A stretch of 64,000 nt of DNA from an uncultured Bacteroidales bacterium (GTDB lineage: Bacteria > Bacteroidota > Bacteroidia > Bacteroidales > Bacteroidaceae): assembly GCA_902786925.1 (NCBI GenBank), contig CADAEK010000008.1, positions 1 through 64,000 of the forward strand. The letters are read 5' to 3'. The notes under the pieces were generated by a model that was not told where the DNA came from, did not search any database, and saw nothing but the letters and a program-made list of their open reading frames with translations. Made by a program: the position numbers and the translations under genes. This document shows, in pieces, positions 7,553-17,368 of the stretch. Position 1 is the first letter of the stretch, and every line of letters starts with the position of its first letter.

Positions 7553-8923
7553 ATGGAACAAGTATTTGCTTATGTTATCAGTCTTGGTGCTGCCGTAATG
7601 ATGCCTATCCTGTTTACCATTATCGGATTGTGTATTGGCATGAAGTTTGGCAAGGCCCTGAAAAGCGGTCTTTTCGTTGGTGTGGGCTTTATTGGACTGA
7701 ATGTGGTGACCAAACTGCTGACTGACAATTTCTCTTCTCCTCTGGAGAGTATTTCGGACCTGTATCACTGGTCGCTGCAGGTGTTTGACATGGGATGGCC
7801 TGCTGCCGCTGCTGTGGCGTACAATACGGCTGTGGGCGCGCTCATCATTCCGATCTTGCTGGGCGTGAATTTCCTGCTGCTTATAACTAAATGTACGCGT
7901 ACTGTTAATATCGATTTGTGGAACTACTGGCACTTCGCGTTTATCGGTGCTGTAGCCTATTTCGTGATGGGCGAGTCGCTGGCATGGGGCTATTTCGCTG
8001 CGATTGTCTGCTATATCATCACTTTGGTGATGGCGGACTTGACTGCCGAGAAGTTTCAGGAGCATTATGACTTGCCAGGCATTTCTATTCCTCAGCCTTT
8101 CTGTCAGAGTTTCACTCCGTTTGCCATATTGGTTGACAAGGCTTTGAACTTGATTCCTGGTTTCTCGAAGCTGGATGTGGATGCGGAAGGCTTGAAGCGC
8201 AAGTTTGGTGTGCTGGGAGAACCTCTTGTGCTGGGTGTGATTGTGGGTGTGCTGATTGGTGTGGCTGCTCAGCTGGATATCAAGGTAATTTTGCTGTTGG
8301 GTGTCACGATGGGTGCTGTGATGGAACTGATTCCTCGTATCACAAGTCTCTTCATCGATGGTTTGAAGCCTATTGCTGAGAAGACACAAGAGGTGGTGAA
8401 GAAGAAGTTTAAGGGCAAGAAGGTATTTATCGGCATGTCGCCTGCTTTGGTGATTGGACATCCTACCACGTTGGTGTGCTCCGTCATCTTGATTCCTGTG
8501 ATTCTGGCTGTGGCTGTTGTGGTGCCTGGCAATCAGTTCTTGCCATTGGCATCATTGGCTGGCATGTTTTATCTGTTCCCTCTCATTCTCCCGTTCACGA
8601 AGGGTAATGTGGTGAAGAGTCTGGTGGTGGGCTTTGTCGCTTTGGTGGCAGGTCTCTACTTTGTGACTGATATGGCTCCTGCTTTCACGCAGGCTGCTCA
8701 TGAGGTATATGCCGCTACGAAGAATGATGCCGCAAAGATTCCTGAAGGGTTTGAGGCTGGCGCGCTTGACTTTGCCTCTAGTCTGCTGGGCTGGGTGATT
8801 TACAAGTGTGTGGCTTCGCTGGAATGGATCGGTGCTGGTGTGCTCACGCTGATTACTGTGGGCATGGTGGTGTGGAACCGCATGCGCATTGTGAAGGAGG
8901 AAAAGGCTGAAAAGGCTGAATAA
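7553..8923 (+). CDS. Orphan galactitol-type EIIC permease
   Basis: 456-residue membrane protein, about 11 hydrophobic segments, matching the EIIC-Gat family (GatC/SgcC) over its length: MGWPAAAAVAYNTAVGALIIP, GESLAWGY, ELIPRITSLFIDGLKPIAE, IGHPTTLVCSVILIP. No EIIA, EIIB, EI or HPr gene is near, and Bacteroidetes as a rule lack a working PTS, so it probably acts as a secondary transporter. It is followed after 34 bp by kduI, which points to a uronate-derived ketose or sugar acid as cargo. The C-terminus is highly charged (KEEKAEKAE). A -7-like TAACTTTG is at 7515-7522. Confidence 0.85.
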   Translation: MEQVFAYVISLGAAVMMPILFTIIGLCIGMKFGKALKSGLFVGVGFIGLNVVTKLLTDNFSSPLESISDLYHWSLQVFDMGWPAAAAVAYNTAVGALIIPILLGVNFLLLITKCTRTVNIDLWNYWHFAFIGAVAYFVMGESLAWGYFAAIVCYIITLVMADLTAEKFQEHYDLPGISIPQPFCQSFTPFAILVDKALNLIPGFSKLDVDAEGLKRKFGVLGEPLVLGVIVGVLIGVAAQLDIKVILLLGVTMGAVMELIPRITSLFIDGLKPIAEKTQEVVKKKFKGKKVFIGMSPALVIGHPTTLVCSVILIPVILAVAVVVPGNQFLPLASLAGMFYLFPLILPFTKGNVVKSLVVGFVALVAGLYFVTDMAPAFTQAAHEVYAATKNDAAKIPEGFEAGALDFASSLLGWVIYKCVASLEWIGAGVLTLITVGMVVWNRMRIVKEEKAEKAE

Positions 8924-8957
8924 GAATTATCATTGACTAACATAACAAAAACAACCT

Positions 8958-9932
8958 ATGAAAAAAGTATTTGCAAGTTTTGCCTTGATGCTGGGTGCTC
9001 TGGGCATGAATGCCCAAATGAATGTGAACTTTCAGAAGGCTTGCCATCCTGATGATGTGAAGCATTATGACACGCAGACTCTCCGTGACCGCTTTGTGAT
9101 GGAGAAGGTGATGGCTCCTGATGAAATCAATCTGACGTATTCGATGTATGACCGCTTTATATTTGGCGGTGCTATGCCCGTTACGAAGGACTTGAAACTG
9201 GAGACGTTCCCAGAGCTGCGCGCTCCTTATTTCCTGCATAACCGCGAAATTGGCATCGTGAACACGGCTGGTGACGGCGTGGTGATTGTGGATGGCGTGG
9301 AATATCCTTTGGGAGAGAAGGAAGCACTTTACATTGGACGCGGTAACCTTGGCAAGGATAAGAATGGCAAGGAGATCGAGTCGAATCAAGAGGTGATTTT
9401 CCGTTCAAAGGACCCTAAGAAGCCTGCTAAGTTTTACATTAACTCGGCTACTGCTCATAAGCACTACAAGACGCAGTGGGTGACCCTTGATGGACGCAAG
9501 AACGGCAAGGTGCAATCGCTGAAGGCAACGGTGATGCGTAATCTCGGTTCGCTGGAAGAGTCGAACAGACGTACTATCTACCAGCTTATCGTGAACACAT
9601 CGCTGGAGGAAGGTCCTTGCCAATTGCAGTTGGGACTGACACAGCTGGAACCTGGCTCTGTGTGGAACACAATGCCTCCTCACACGCATGGACGCCGCAT
9701 TGAGGCTTACTACTATTTTAACCTTCCAGAAACTCAGACTATCAGTCATGTGATGGGAGAGCCTCAGGAGAGCCGTGTGGTGTGGCTGCACAATGAGCAG
9801 GCCATCATGTCTCCAGAATGGTCAATCCACGCAGCTTCTGCCACTTACTATTACACTTTTATTTGGGGTATGGCTGGCGAGAATCTTGATTATAACGATA
9901 AGGATGTCATTAAGGTAAGTGACATCAAGTAA
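8958..9932 (+). CDS. kduI: 5-keto-4-deoxyuronate isomerase with N-terminal signal peptide
   Basis: 324 residues against about 278 for E. coli KduI. The excess is a clear signal peptide ([20 protein letters not shown], cleavage after NAQ) and an insert around 135-165. The cupin zinc site is complete: HTHGRRIE gives two His and a Glu, and PEWSIHAAS gives the third His. KduI turns 5-keto-4-deoxyuronate from unsaturated uronides into 2,5-diketo-3-deoxygluconate. That step is cytoplasmic in known pathways, so a periplasmic location would be unusual. It is cotranscribed with the EIIC gene. Enzyme family is secure; export is inferred from the N-terminus alone. Confidence 0.9.
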   Translation: MKKVFASFALMLGALGMNAQMNVNFQKACHPDDVKHYDTQTLRDRFVMEKVMAPDEINLTYSMYDRFIFGGAMPVTKDLKLETFPELRAPYFLHNREIGIVNTAGDGVVIVDGVEYPLGEKEALYIGRGNLGKDKNGKEIESNQEVIFRSKDPKKPAKFYINSATAHKHYKTQWVTLDGRKNGKVQSLKATVMRNLGSLEESNRRTIYQLIVNTSLEEGPCQLQLGLTQLEPGSVWNTMPPHTHGRRIEAYYYFNLPETQTISHVMGEPQESRVVWLHNEQAIMSPEWSIHAASATYYYTFIWGMAGENLDYNDKDVIKVSDIK

Positions 9933-9964
9933 GGGATTTGTCGAAATACTTTTAAAGATACTGG

Positions 9965-10001
9965 CAGCTCTGTCTCTGTGTGGGATGGAGCTGTTTTTTT
10001 T
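9965..10001 (+). terminator. Terminator after kduI
   Basis: CAGCTC (9965-9970) pairs with GAGCTG (9988-9993), followed by eight T residues. Confidence 0.7.
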
Positions 10002-10008
10002 GTGTTTG

Positions 10009-10040
10009 TTTGTGTGTGTGGCTTTTATGTCGTAATTTTG
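10009..10040 (+). promoter_or_regulatory. Promoter of the ABC-ATPase/esterase unit
   Basis: TTTG at 10009-10012, 20-nt spacer, TAATTTTG at 10033-10040. Start of transcription is expected near 10047, giving a leader of about 25 nt. Confidence 0.7.
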
Positions 10041-10071
10041 TAGGCTGAAAGGATAATGAATTGTATAGAAC

Positions 10072-11670
10072 ATGCAGAAGCTGATTGAAATAAAGGGTGG
10101 GGAGGTGCGCCACCCGTTGTACAGAATGAACGCACCTGTTGACTTCGAGTTGCAAGCTGGAGAACAATTGGCTATCGTGGGTGATAATGGTAGCGGAAAA
10201 ACACGTCTGGTGGATATCGTGATAGGTAAATGTGCATTGATGCCTATGAATGGAGTGCGTTATGACTTCTCTCCAAGCAAGGCAAAGATGGTGAGCGACA
10301 ACGTGAAGTATCTTTCTTTTCGTGACTCTTATGGCACGAATGAGGGAGTTTATTATTATCAGCAACGCTGGAACCAAAATGACATAGAGGAAACTCCTCT
10401 TGTGCGTGACTTGTTGGCTGAGTCTTTCCGAATTGCCGAAGAGGGCTTGACGAGACAATCTGTGTTTGACAAGTTTGTGGTGCGTGACGAGACGCCTGAG
10501 CAGGAAGCGGCTCGATTGGAGCAGGAGGCTGCGGCTAAAGAGGAAATGCATCGTGAACTGGAGAAGGTGAAAAAGCATTTGTTTGAGATTTTCCATCTCG
10601 AACAATTGTTGGACAAGCATGTTATCTTGCTGAGCAGTGGTGAGTTGCGTAAATTTCAACTGACGAAGACTTTGCTGACGAATCCAAGAGTCCTTATTAT
10701 GGATAATCCGTTCATTGGTTTGGATGTGACGGCTCGTGCACAGTTGGCGGAGTTTTTGACATTGTTGACTCGTGAGACGAATGTGGCTGTTGTGCTGGTG
10801 CTGTCTAAGACTGACGATATTCCTGACTTCATCACTCATGTGGTGGAAGTGAAAGATATGAAGGTGGGGCAGAAGGTGACGTTGGCTGAATATCGTGAAA
10901 ACCGTGAGCCTGTGCCTACTCGAATGCTTTCAATAGAGAAAGAACAGGGCATTTTGAATTTGCCGTATGTGGAGGGGGATGATGGTGATGTAGAGCCAGG
11001 CACGCGGCAAGTAATTGATTTCCGCAAGGTGAATATCCGCTATGGAGAAAGGCATATCTTGAAGGACTTGAGTTTCACGGTGATGAATGGTGAACACTGG
11101 GCGCTGAGCGGAGAAAATGGTGCGGGCAAATCGACATTGCTGAGCATCGTATGTGCTGATAATCCACAGAGCTATGCGAATGATATAGTACTCTTTGGTC
11201 ATCAGCGTGGTAAGGGGGAAAGCATTTGGGATATCAAAAAGCATATCGGCTACATCTCTCCTGAAATGCACCGTGCCTATATGAGGGATATTCCTGCTGT
11301 GGATATTGTTGCAAGTGGATTGAGTGACGTATCAGGACTCTATCGTAAGCCGAAACCCGAACAGCGGGCAGTGTGTGTGTTCTGGATGGATGTGTTTGGT
11401 ATCGGAGATAAAGCAGATACGACATTCCTGAAGTTGAGCAGTGGCGAACAGCGGTTGGTGCTGTTGGCAAGGGCTTTTGTAAAGGATCCTTCATTGCTGA
11501 TTCTGGATGAACCCCTGCATGGACTTGACTTGAAGAATCGCCGATTGGTGAAAGATGTCATTGAGGTGTTCTGCCAGCGAAAGAACAAAACGCTGCTGAT
11601 GGTGACACACTATCGGGAAGAATTCCCTAATAATATTGATCATGAAATTTTCTTAAAGAAACAGATATGA
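10072..11670 (+). CDS. ABC protein with two ATPase domains, ModF-like
   Basis: 532 residues with tandem ATP-binding cassettes and no membrane segment. First cassette: Walker A GDNGSGKTRL (~38), signature LLSSGELRKFQ (~183), Walker B VLIMDNPF, with Asn in place of the catalytic Glu. Second cassette: Walker A GENGAGKST (~346), signature KLSSGEQRLVLLARA (~463), Walker B LLILDEPLHGLDL with the Glu intact. The layout and unequal catalytic sites resemble ModF/PhrA-type proteins, whose job is unsettled. No permease gene is adjacent. It overlaps the next gene by ATGA (11667-11670), so the two are translationally coupled. Confidence 0.82.
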   Translation: MQKLIEIKGGEVRHPLYRMNAPVDFELQAGEQLAIVGDNGSGKTRLVDIVIGKCALMPMNGVRYDFSPSKAKMVSDNVKYLSFRDSYGTNEGVYYYQQRWNQNDIEETPLVRDLLAESFRIAEEGLTRQSVFDKFVVRDETPEQEAARLEQEAAAKEEMHRELEKVKKHLFEIFHLEQLLDKHVILLSSGELRKFQLTKTLLTNPRVLIMDNPFIGLDVTARAQLAEFLTLLTRETNVAVVLVLSKTDDIPDFITHVVEVKDMKVGQKVTLAEYRENREPVPTRMLSIEKEQGILNLPYVEGDDGDVEPGTRQVIDFRKVNIRYGERHILKDLSFTVMNGEHWALSGENGAGKSTLLSIVCADNPQSYANDIVLFGHQRGKGESIWDIKKHIGYISPEMHRAYMRDIPAVDIVASGLSDVSGLYRKPKPEQRAVCVFWMDVFGIGDKADTTFLKLSSGEQRLVLLARAFVKDPSLLILDEPLHGLDLKNRRLVKDVIEVFCQRKNKTLLMVTHYREEFPNNIDHEIFLKKQI

Positions 11671-12251
11671 AGATTGTGTATTTTCACGGGTTTGGTTCCT
11701 CGCATGCGAGTGGAACTGTGGAGATTCTGAGAAGAGAATTGCCCAATGACGAAGTGGTGGCTCCGGATATTCCAGTTGATCCTGTAGATGCTCTGCCTTA
11801 TCTGAAGGAACTGTGTGAGCAGGAACAGCCAGACTTGATCATTGGTACAAGTATGGGCGGTATGTATGCTCAGCAAATGCGTTCTTTCAGACGAATTCTG
11901 GTTAATCCTGCTTTCACGATGTCAACGATGTCTAAGACATTTCGTACGGGTGAATATCATTTCTTTAGCGGACGATATGACGGCGCAAAGACGTTTAAGA
12001 TTACAAAGGATATCATTCAGCACCATAATCAGATGGAGCGTCAGCAGTTTAAGAACATTTCTTCGGAGGAGAAAGAAACTTGTTGGTGCCTGGTGGGACT
12101 GCGTGACACTTCTGTAACGAATGCTGAGTCGCTGTTCAAGAAGAACTATTTGGCAGACCATGTGATTCGTTTTGATGGTGAGCACCAATTGAATGACAAG
12201 GTTATTAAAAAGGTGCTGATTCCTCTTGTGGAACAGCTCCGAAATGCATGA
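11667..12251 (+). CDS. YqiA/YcfP-like alpha/beta-hydrolase (esterase)
   Basis: 194 residues. FHGFGSSHASGT near the N-terminus and the nucleophile elbow IGTSMGGMYA (Ser ~62) match the YqiA-type small esterases, as does the late DGEHQLND with the catalytic His. No signal peptide, so cytoplasmic. Coupled by a 4-bp overlap to the ABC-ATPase gene. Substrate unknown; E. coli YqiA hydrolyses palmitoyl-CoA and nitrophenyl esters. Confidence 0.8.
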   Translation: MKIVYFHGFGSSHASGTVEILRRELPNDEVVAPDIPVDPVDALPYLKELCEQEQPDLIIGTSMGGMYAQQMRSFRRILVNPAFTMSTMSKTFRTGEYHFFSGRYDGAKTFKITKDIIQHHNQMERQQFKNISSEEKETCWCLVGLRDTSVTNAESLFKKNYLADHVIRFDGEHQLNDKVIKKVLIPLVEQLRNA

Positions 12252-12341
12252 TGAAGTTTGTGCGGCAACTTTTGTCTAACCGAACTTGTTGAAGTTGAAC
12301 ATGAAGTTGCCTTTTGAATAATTTAGGGTTAATGTAATAGA

Positions 12342-12377
12342 AACAGGAGGAACCGCTTGTGAGCTGTTCCTCCTGTT
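12342..12377. terminator. Bidirectional terminator between convergent genes
   Basis: AACAGGAGGAAC (12342-12353) pairs perfectly with GTTCCTCCTGTT (12366-12377), followed by ATTTTAT. It separates the plus-strand esterase from the minus-strand DUF4270 gene. Confidence 0.78.
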
Positions 12378-12413
12378 ATTTTATGAAATGCGTTTCAAAG
12401 TTGAATCTCTATC

Positions 12414-13769
12414 TTAGCGGAAATTAGAGTAGATTACTTCCAGTTGAAGTGCATTTGCGTCACCGCCAACTAAGCGTGCACTACTCATGCTGAAGTCGTG
12501 ATTCAGTTTTACAATCTTACCGCTTGAGTCGCTTGTCGTCTCCACTGGGATGATGAGAACCTTATTCCAGTTCTCTGTGGCTTTCCCTTCTGCTTTTTCA
12601 TGCGCCATGATGGTGACAAGATGTGCAATGTTGGGGAAGGTGTATGAGTTTGTGGCACTATTGAATGTTGCCAAATAGGACTCCTTGTTGTCGTTCACTT
12701 GGTAGTTCTCGAAAAATCCATTTAGGTAGTCATCGAGTCGTACCATAAGCACCGTCTTTGGAATGTTTAATTTGAAAGAGCTTTCCACTAAGTCGTTGTA
12801 GCGTGTTAGTGTGAGCTTGGCAGAATTGATGGTGTCATTGACATTAATTTGCTCTGCAGGAATAGTTGCCATTGTGAAGATACCAGCAGGGCTCTTCAGA
12901 TAAGTGGCACTGTGGTCTTCCAATAACTTTTCAAGGTTGGAGTTTTCAAAGCGAGTGGCTTCCACCACAGCGTCTGTGGCTGCGAATGAGCACATTCCTA
13001 TGGTATCTTTCTTGTATTCGTTGTCGTAATAGCGGAATGACAAATTAAGCTGTACAACATCAATATATGCCATTGCACCATCGCCACTTTCTAATTTGAA
13101 ATACAAACCCTTACTGCATGGGTTTCCACTATTGAGCCAAGTGACTGTGTTCTTGAAGTGGTCTGGGTTCTCGTTGTAATCACGAATAATTTGGGTGCCT
13201 AAATCAACGGGAATACTGACACGAATGTTGTTATTATAGCCACTTGCCCATCGTGCTGAGTCTGTCACCGTGCGGTCACTTAATGTGAACCACTTTGTGG
13301 CAATGGGTTTAGTGCTCTTGTCGTAATATTCTTCAGGAACAATGTTTGTGTAATAGTCAGCATTAGGGTCCAGTTGCTTGTTCAGCTCATATACGCTGAG
13401 CTTGAACGTAGCCAATGAATCGCCCACAAATTCTTTTACGAATAGGCGAAGGTCCATCTGTATGCATTCGTTGTCTATTACTGTTGGCAGGCTGAATGAT
13501 TCATCGCAGTGGAACTGGGCCATGAAGTCACTCTTGATGGTAGTGCCAGTCTCAGGGTCTGTGAAGTGACCCAGATATGAAAAGCTTGTACGTGCCAATA
13601 CAGCATCACCTACGGCATATGACTCTGTGGAGACGTCGTATGTTTGGTACTTCTTGGTGACAATGTCGGTTGATGGCATCATGTCAACCCCTAACGTGGA
13701 GGTTTCATCATCACATGACATCAACGCAACCAGTGCTATGACTAATACAAACAGATGTGGAAATCTCAT
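12414..13769 (-). CDS. DUF4270 family lipoprotein
   Basis: 451 residues with a lipoprotein signal (LVIALVALMSC, lipidated Cys ~19). The mature part begins DDETSTLGVDMMPSTDIV and contains the SYLGHFTDPETGTTIKSDFMAQ region typical of DUF4270, a Bacteroidetes outer-membrane lipoprotein family of unknown function; the rest is beta-rich. It follows the starch-synthase-like gene by 8 bp, so they form one transcript. DUF4270 next to this single-domain synthase is a recurrent arrangement as I recall it, which hints at a shared role in envelope or storage glycan. Confidence 0.8.
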   Translation of the reverse strand: MRFPHLFVLVIALVALMSCDDETSTLGVDMMPSTDIVTKKYQTYDVSTESYAVGDAVLARTSFSYLGHFTDPETGTTIKSDFMAQFHCDESFSLPTVIDNECIQMDLRLFVKEFVGDSLATFKLSVYELNKQLDPNADYYTNIVPEEYYDKSTKPIATKWFTLSDRTVTDSARWASGYNNNIRVSIPVDLGTQIIRDYNENPDHFKNTVTWLNSGNPCSKGLYFKLESGDGAMAYIDVVQLNLSFRYYDNEYKKDTIGMCSFAATDAVVEATRFENSNLEKLLEDHSATYLKSPAGIFTMATIPAEQINVNDTINSAKLTLTRYNDLVESSFKLNIPKTVLMVRLDDYLNGFFENYQVNDNKESYLATFNSATNSYTFPNIAHLVTIMAHEKAEGKATENWNKVLIIPVETTSDSSGKIVKLNHDFSMSSARLVGGDANALQLEVIYSNFR

Positions 13770-13777
13770 GTTGTTTC

Positions 13778-14587
13778 TTAAAATAGCGTTTCGTAGAAAT
13801 CACTATACGCTTGTTTGAAGGCATCACCTTCAACGGGGTCTAATACTGGAAGGTTCAGCGACTTCGCGTATTCGATAATTGCAGGGTCAACGTCATTGTT
13901 CTCTACAATAACGCCATCTGCAAACTTAACACCCATCTTCAGCAAATCTGTATGGCTAAAGGATGTTTCGCAAAGTTCCTTGATGTCGGCATAGGATGCT
14001 TCTTTGTAATCAACCAATTTGGCATTCTCTGCACCAAGGTCATTCTGAAACTCTTTTGGAGAAACTTCTATAACCACTTTTACGCTGCGGAAGGATGGCT
14101 CGTCATAATATGCCTTCTTGACATAGAGTGGAGCAAGTGCTGCCGCCCAACCGTAACAGTGAATCACGTCTGGCACCCATCCTTGCTTCTTCACAGTTTC
14201 CAACACACCGCGCACATAGAAGATGGCACGTTCTGCATTGTCCGTATATTCCTGTCCTTCCTTGTCTGTCAGGATGCCACGCTTCATGAAATAGTCATCG
14301 TTGTCAATGAAGAATATCTGCATCTTGGCAGATGGCAACGAAGCCACTTTGATGATGAGTGGGTGATCTGTGTCATCAATAATGAGGTTCATGCCCGAGA
14401 GACGAATCACTTCATGCAGCTGGTTGCGACGCTCGTTGATGTTTCCCCATTTGGGTGAGAATGTTCTAATTTCGTGTCCGAGTTCTTGTATGGCCTGAGG
14501 AATCATGCGCCCCATGAGCGAATGTTGGTTCTCTGCCACGAATGGCTCGATTTCTGTGTTGATAAAAAGAATTTTCTTTGCTTCCAT
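13778..14587 (-). CDS. Glycogen/starch synthase-like protein, N-terminal GT5 domain only
   Basis: 269 residues. KILFINTEIEPFV at the start and WVPDVIHCYGWAAALAPLYVK near 135-155 match the N-terminal Rossmann half of GT5 glycogen synthases. The C-terminal nucleotide-sugar-binding half is absent, and the N-terminal ADP-glucose KxGG motif is not visible (EIEPFVAENQHSLMGRM instead). The whole protein is one domain, as in a group of Bacteroidetes proteins labelled glycogen/starch synthase. With only half of the GT-B fold, catalysis is doubtful; a binding or regulatory role is possible. A minus-strand TATCTTTG (CAAAGATA at 14605-14612) stands upstream. Confidence 0.75.
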   Translation of the reverse strand: MEAKKILFINTEIEPFVAENQHSLMGRMIPQAIQELGHEIRTFSPKWGNINERRNQLHEVIRLSGMNLIIDDTDHPLIIKVASLPSAKMQIFFIDNDDYFMKRGILTDKEGQEYTDNAERAIFYVRGVLETVKKQGWVPDVIHCYGWAAALAPLYVKKAYYDEPSFRSVKVVIEVSPKEFQNDLGAENAKLVDYKEASYADIKELCETSFSHTDLLKMGVKFADGVIVENNDVDPAIIEYAKSLNLPVLDPVEGDAFKQAYSDFYETLF

Positions 14588-14694
14588 CTTGTCAAAAAGT
14601 TATGCAAAGATACATTTTATTTTCGAGAAAACCGACTTATTTTTATTAAATTAAGTTTTTCGAACACCAAAATAGTTCACGAAATGGTGATTTG

Positions 14695-15498
14695 TCACGA
14701 ATTAAGCACGAACGGTCCGGTCGGAATCTTGCGCCGCAACACTTCGAGCGTGAAATCTGTGCCTGCAATGATTCCATAACTGCGCAGCACAGTCTCTACG
14801 GTTTTGCGAGCCAATTCAGGATGGTTGTTCTCTTCGCTGAGGTGGCACAACCAGACATTCTTCAGCTGCTCGTGGATGTTCTCCGCTAATGCAGTAGCTG
14901 CTTTCTTGTTGGATAAGTGACCATGTCCGCTTGCAATGCGTTCCTTGAGCTGTGGAGGGTATTTCCCAGACTTTAGCATCTCCTCGTCGTAGTTGGCCTC
15001 GAAGATCAAGTGGGTGCTTTTTCCGATGTGCTCTCTCACCTCGTCTGTCACATCGCCCACGTCAGTCATTACCGTGAAGCGGGAGTCACCTACCTCAATG
15101 TAATAGCCAACGTTTTCTGATGCGTCATGAGGAATGGGGAAGGCTGTGATACGGAACTCTCCAAGCTGGAAGGGAACGCCCAGTTCAACTGTACGGCGAT
15201 TCTCTTCTGGCACTTTTACTGAGTTTTGCCAGTTCCGGTCCATGCCTTCATGCACCAAGGATGTAGCATAGACTGGTATACCGTATTCTTTGCTGATTTT
15301 TCCTGCCGCCTTGATATGGTCCGCATGGTCATGCGTGATGAGGATGCCTTGAGTTTTGCCTACTTTCATGCCATATTCCAGCATGTTTTTTTTGAATCGA
15401 CGCAGACTGACGCCACAATCAATGATAATGGCGTCAGTCTCTGTCGCTAGATAGTAGCAGTTTCCACAACTGCCACTTCCAAGACTGAAAAATGTCAT
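14695..15498 (-). CDS. MBL-fold metallohydrolase, WalJ/YycJ-like
   Basis: 267 residues from ATG 15498; the open frame extends 27 codons further but that part overlaps the aspS stop and looks non-native. MTFFSLGSGSCGNCYYLAT is the usual family start. LITHDHADH holds the HxHxDH metal site, with further ligands in PHDASENVG, VMTDVGDV and the late CHLSEENN. The family resembles YycJ/WalJ exonuclease-like proteins linked to cell division and DNA repair in Firmicutes. It starts 4 bp after aspS, so it is in the same operon. Confidence 0.85.
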   Translation of the reverse strand: MTFFSLGSGSCGNCYYLATETDAIIIDCGVSLRRFKKNMLEYGMKVGKTQGILITHDHADHIKAAGKISKEYGIPVYATSLVHEGMDRNWQNSVKVPEENRRTVELGVPFQLGEFRITAFPIPHDASENVGYYIEVGDSRFTVMTDVGDVTDEVREHIGKSTHLIFEANYDEEMLKSGKYPPQLKERIASGHGHLSNKKAATALAENIHEQLKNVWLCHLSEENNHPELARKTVETVLRSYGIIAGTDFTLEVLRRKIPTGPFVLNS

Positions 15499-15502
15499 GT
15501 GC

Positions 15503-17266
15503 TTATTGTTCTTGGGGCAGATTGAGTGCGATGAAGTCTTCGTCCAATTGTTTCTGGTCCACAAATGATGGTGCATCAAGCATTACATCGCGTCCACTGT
15601 TGTTCTTAGGGAATGCGATGCAGTCGCGAATGGAATCGAGACCGGCAAAGATGCTCACCCAACGGTCCAGGCCGTATGCCAAGCCTCCGTGAGGTGGTGC
15701 GCCATATTTGAATGCATTCATCAAGAAGCCAAACTGTTCCTCTGCCTTTTCGGGAGTGAAGCCCAATATCTCGAACATCTTAGCTTGCAATTTCGGGTCA
15801 TGGATACGAATAGAACCACCACCTACTTCAATGCCGTTGCACACCATATCGTATGCGTCTGCACGTACAGCTGCAGGGTCTGTGTCGAGCAAGTGAATGT
15901 CCTCGTCCATAGGGTGTGTGAATGGGTGGTGCATTGCCATCAAGCGCTGCTCCTCGTCGCTCCATTCGAACATGGGGAATTCTGTCACCCACAGCAGAGC
16001 GAACTTGTTTCTGTCGCGCAGACCAAGACGTTCACCCATCTCCAGACGGAGCTCGCAAAGCTGCTTGCGCGTCTTCATGGCATCTGCACCTGAAAGGATG
16101 AGAATGAGGTCGCCTGGCTTGGCATCCATCTTCTCCTTCAGCACCTGCAAATCTTCTTGTGTGTAGAACTTGTCCACAGAAGACTTCACACTGCCGTCTT
16201 CCTGTACACGGGCGTATACCAAACCTTTGGCACCGATCTGTGGGCGCTTCACCCATTCAGTCAGCTTGTCAATGTCTTTTCTTGTATATGTGGCGCAACC
16301 TGGAGCGCAGATACCACCAATGTAGGCTGCTTCGTCAAATACAGCGAAGGTGCCTTTTTTCAGAACATCATCCAACTCCACAAACTCCATGCCGAAACGC
16401 ATATCAGGTTTATCGGAACCAAAGCGCTTCATGCACTCAATCCAAGGCAAGCGGAGAAAATCACCTTCAATTTCTACGCCTCTCAACTCCTTGAAAAGAT
16501 GCTTTGCCATACCCTCGAATGTCTGGATGATGTCCTCTTGAGTTACAAAAGACATTTCGCAGTCAATCTGAGTGAATTCAGGCTGACGGTCAGCACGCAA
16601 GTCTTCGTCGCGGAAGCATTTCACAATTTGGAAATAGCGGTCAAAGCCTGCCACCATCAGCAACTGTTTCAAGGTCTGGGGCGACTGAGGCAGAGCATAG
16701 AACTGGCCGGGGTTCATGCGTGAAGGCACGATGAAGTCTCGAGCACCTTCAGGTGTGGAACCAATCAGCATAGGAGTTTCTACCTCCAAAAAACCGAGGT
16801 TGGAGAGATAGTTTCTTACAGCGATGCAGAACTTATGGCGCAGTTCCAGATTCTTGCGCACCGCATTACGGCGCAAATCCAGATAGCGGTATTTCATGCG
16901 CAAATCATCGCCGCCATCCGACTGGTCTTCAATGGTGAAGGGTGGGGTGATAGACTCGTTCAGAACATTCAGTTCGCTCACTTCAATTTCAATGTCACCC
17001 GTTGGAATGTTCTTGTTTTTGCTGTAGCGTTCAGCCACAGTGCCTGTCACTTGAATGACAAACTCACGTCCCAGCTTGTTGGCACGATCACAGAGTTCAC
17101 GCTCTGTGTCTTCGTTAAAAACCAACTGCGTAATGCCGTAGCGGTCACGCAAATCAACAAAGGTCAGCGCACCCATTTTTCTTGTGCGCTGCACCCATCC
17201 GGCAAGAGTCACCTTCTTGCCTGCGTCGGAGAGTCTCAGCTCTCCGTTCGTATGTGTTCTATACAT
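15503..17266 (-). CDS. aspS: Aspartyl-tRNA synthetase
   Basis: 587 residues, normal bacterial length. An N-terminal OB-fold anticodon-binding domain ([22 protein letters not shown], residues 3-24 region) is followed by the class II core: [18 protein letters not shown] is motif 2 and [15 protein letters not shown] motif 3. The bacterial GAD insertion domain lies between them (~290-420). It charges tRNA-Asp in the cytoplasm. A minus-strand TATCTTTG (-7 type; CAAAGATA at 17298-17305) lies 31 bp upstream. The MBL hydrolase gene follows directly. Confidence 0.97.
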   Translation of the reverse strand: MYRTHTNGELRLSDAGKKVTLAGWVQRTRKMGALTFVDLRDRYGITQLVFNEDTERELCDRANKLGREFVIQVTGTVAERYSKNKNIPTGDIEIEVSELNVLNESITPPFTIEDQSDGGDDLRMKYRYLDLRRNAVRKNLELRHKFCIAVRNYLSNLGFLEVETPMLIGSTPEGARDFIVPSRMNPGQFYALPQSPQTLKQLLMVAGFDRYFQIVKCFRDEDLRADRQPEFTQIDCEMSFVTQEDIIQTFEGMAKHLFKELRGVEIEGDFLRLPWIECMKRFGSDKPDMRFGMEFVELDDVLKKGTFAVFDEAAYIGGICAPGCATYTRKDIDKLTEWVKRPQIGAKGLVYARVQEDGSVKSSVDKFYTQEDLQVLKEKMDAKPGDLILILSGADAMKTRKQLCELRLEMGERLGLRDRNKFALLWVTEFPMFEWSDEEQRLMAMHHPFTHPMDEDIHLLDTDPAAVRADAYDMVCNGIEVGGGSIRIHDPKLQAKMFEILGFTPEKAEEQFGFLMNAFKYGAPPHGGLAYGLDRWVSIFAGLDSIRDCIAFPKNNSGRDVMLDAPSFVDQKQLDEDFIALNLPQEQ

Positions 17267-17368
17267 ATTTAATATATGTTTTATGTTATTTCTTTTGCAA
17301 AGATAGCATATTCTTTTGGAATAACAGCCGGATAGATTAGAGAAACTTCTTGTACCACTTGTTTTTCA

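Noticed and set aside
13778-14587. Starch synthase gene considered as a truncated pseudogene
   Set aside because: Same single-domain length occurs, as far as I recall, in other Bacteroidales; the frame is clean and the operon intact, so truncation in this strain is unlikely.
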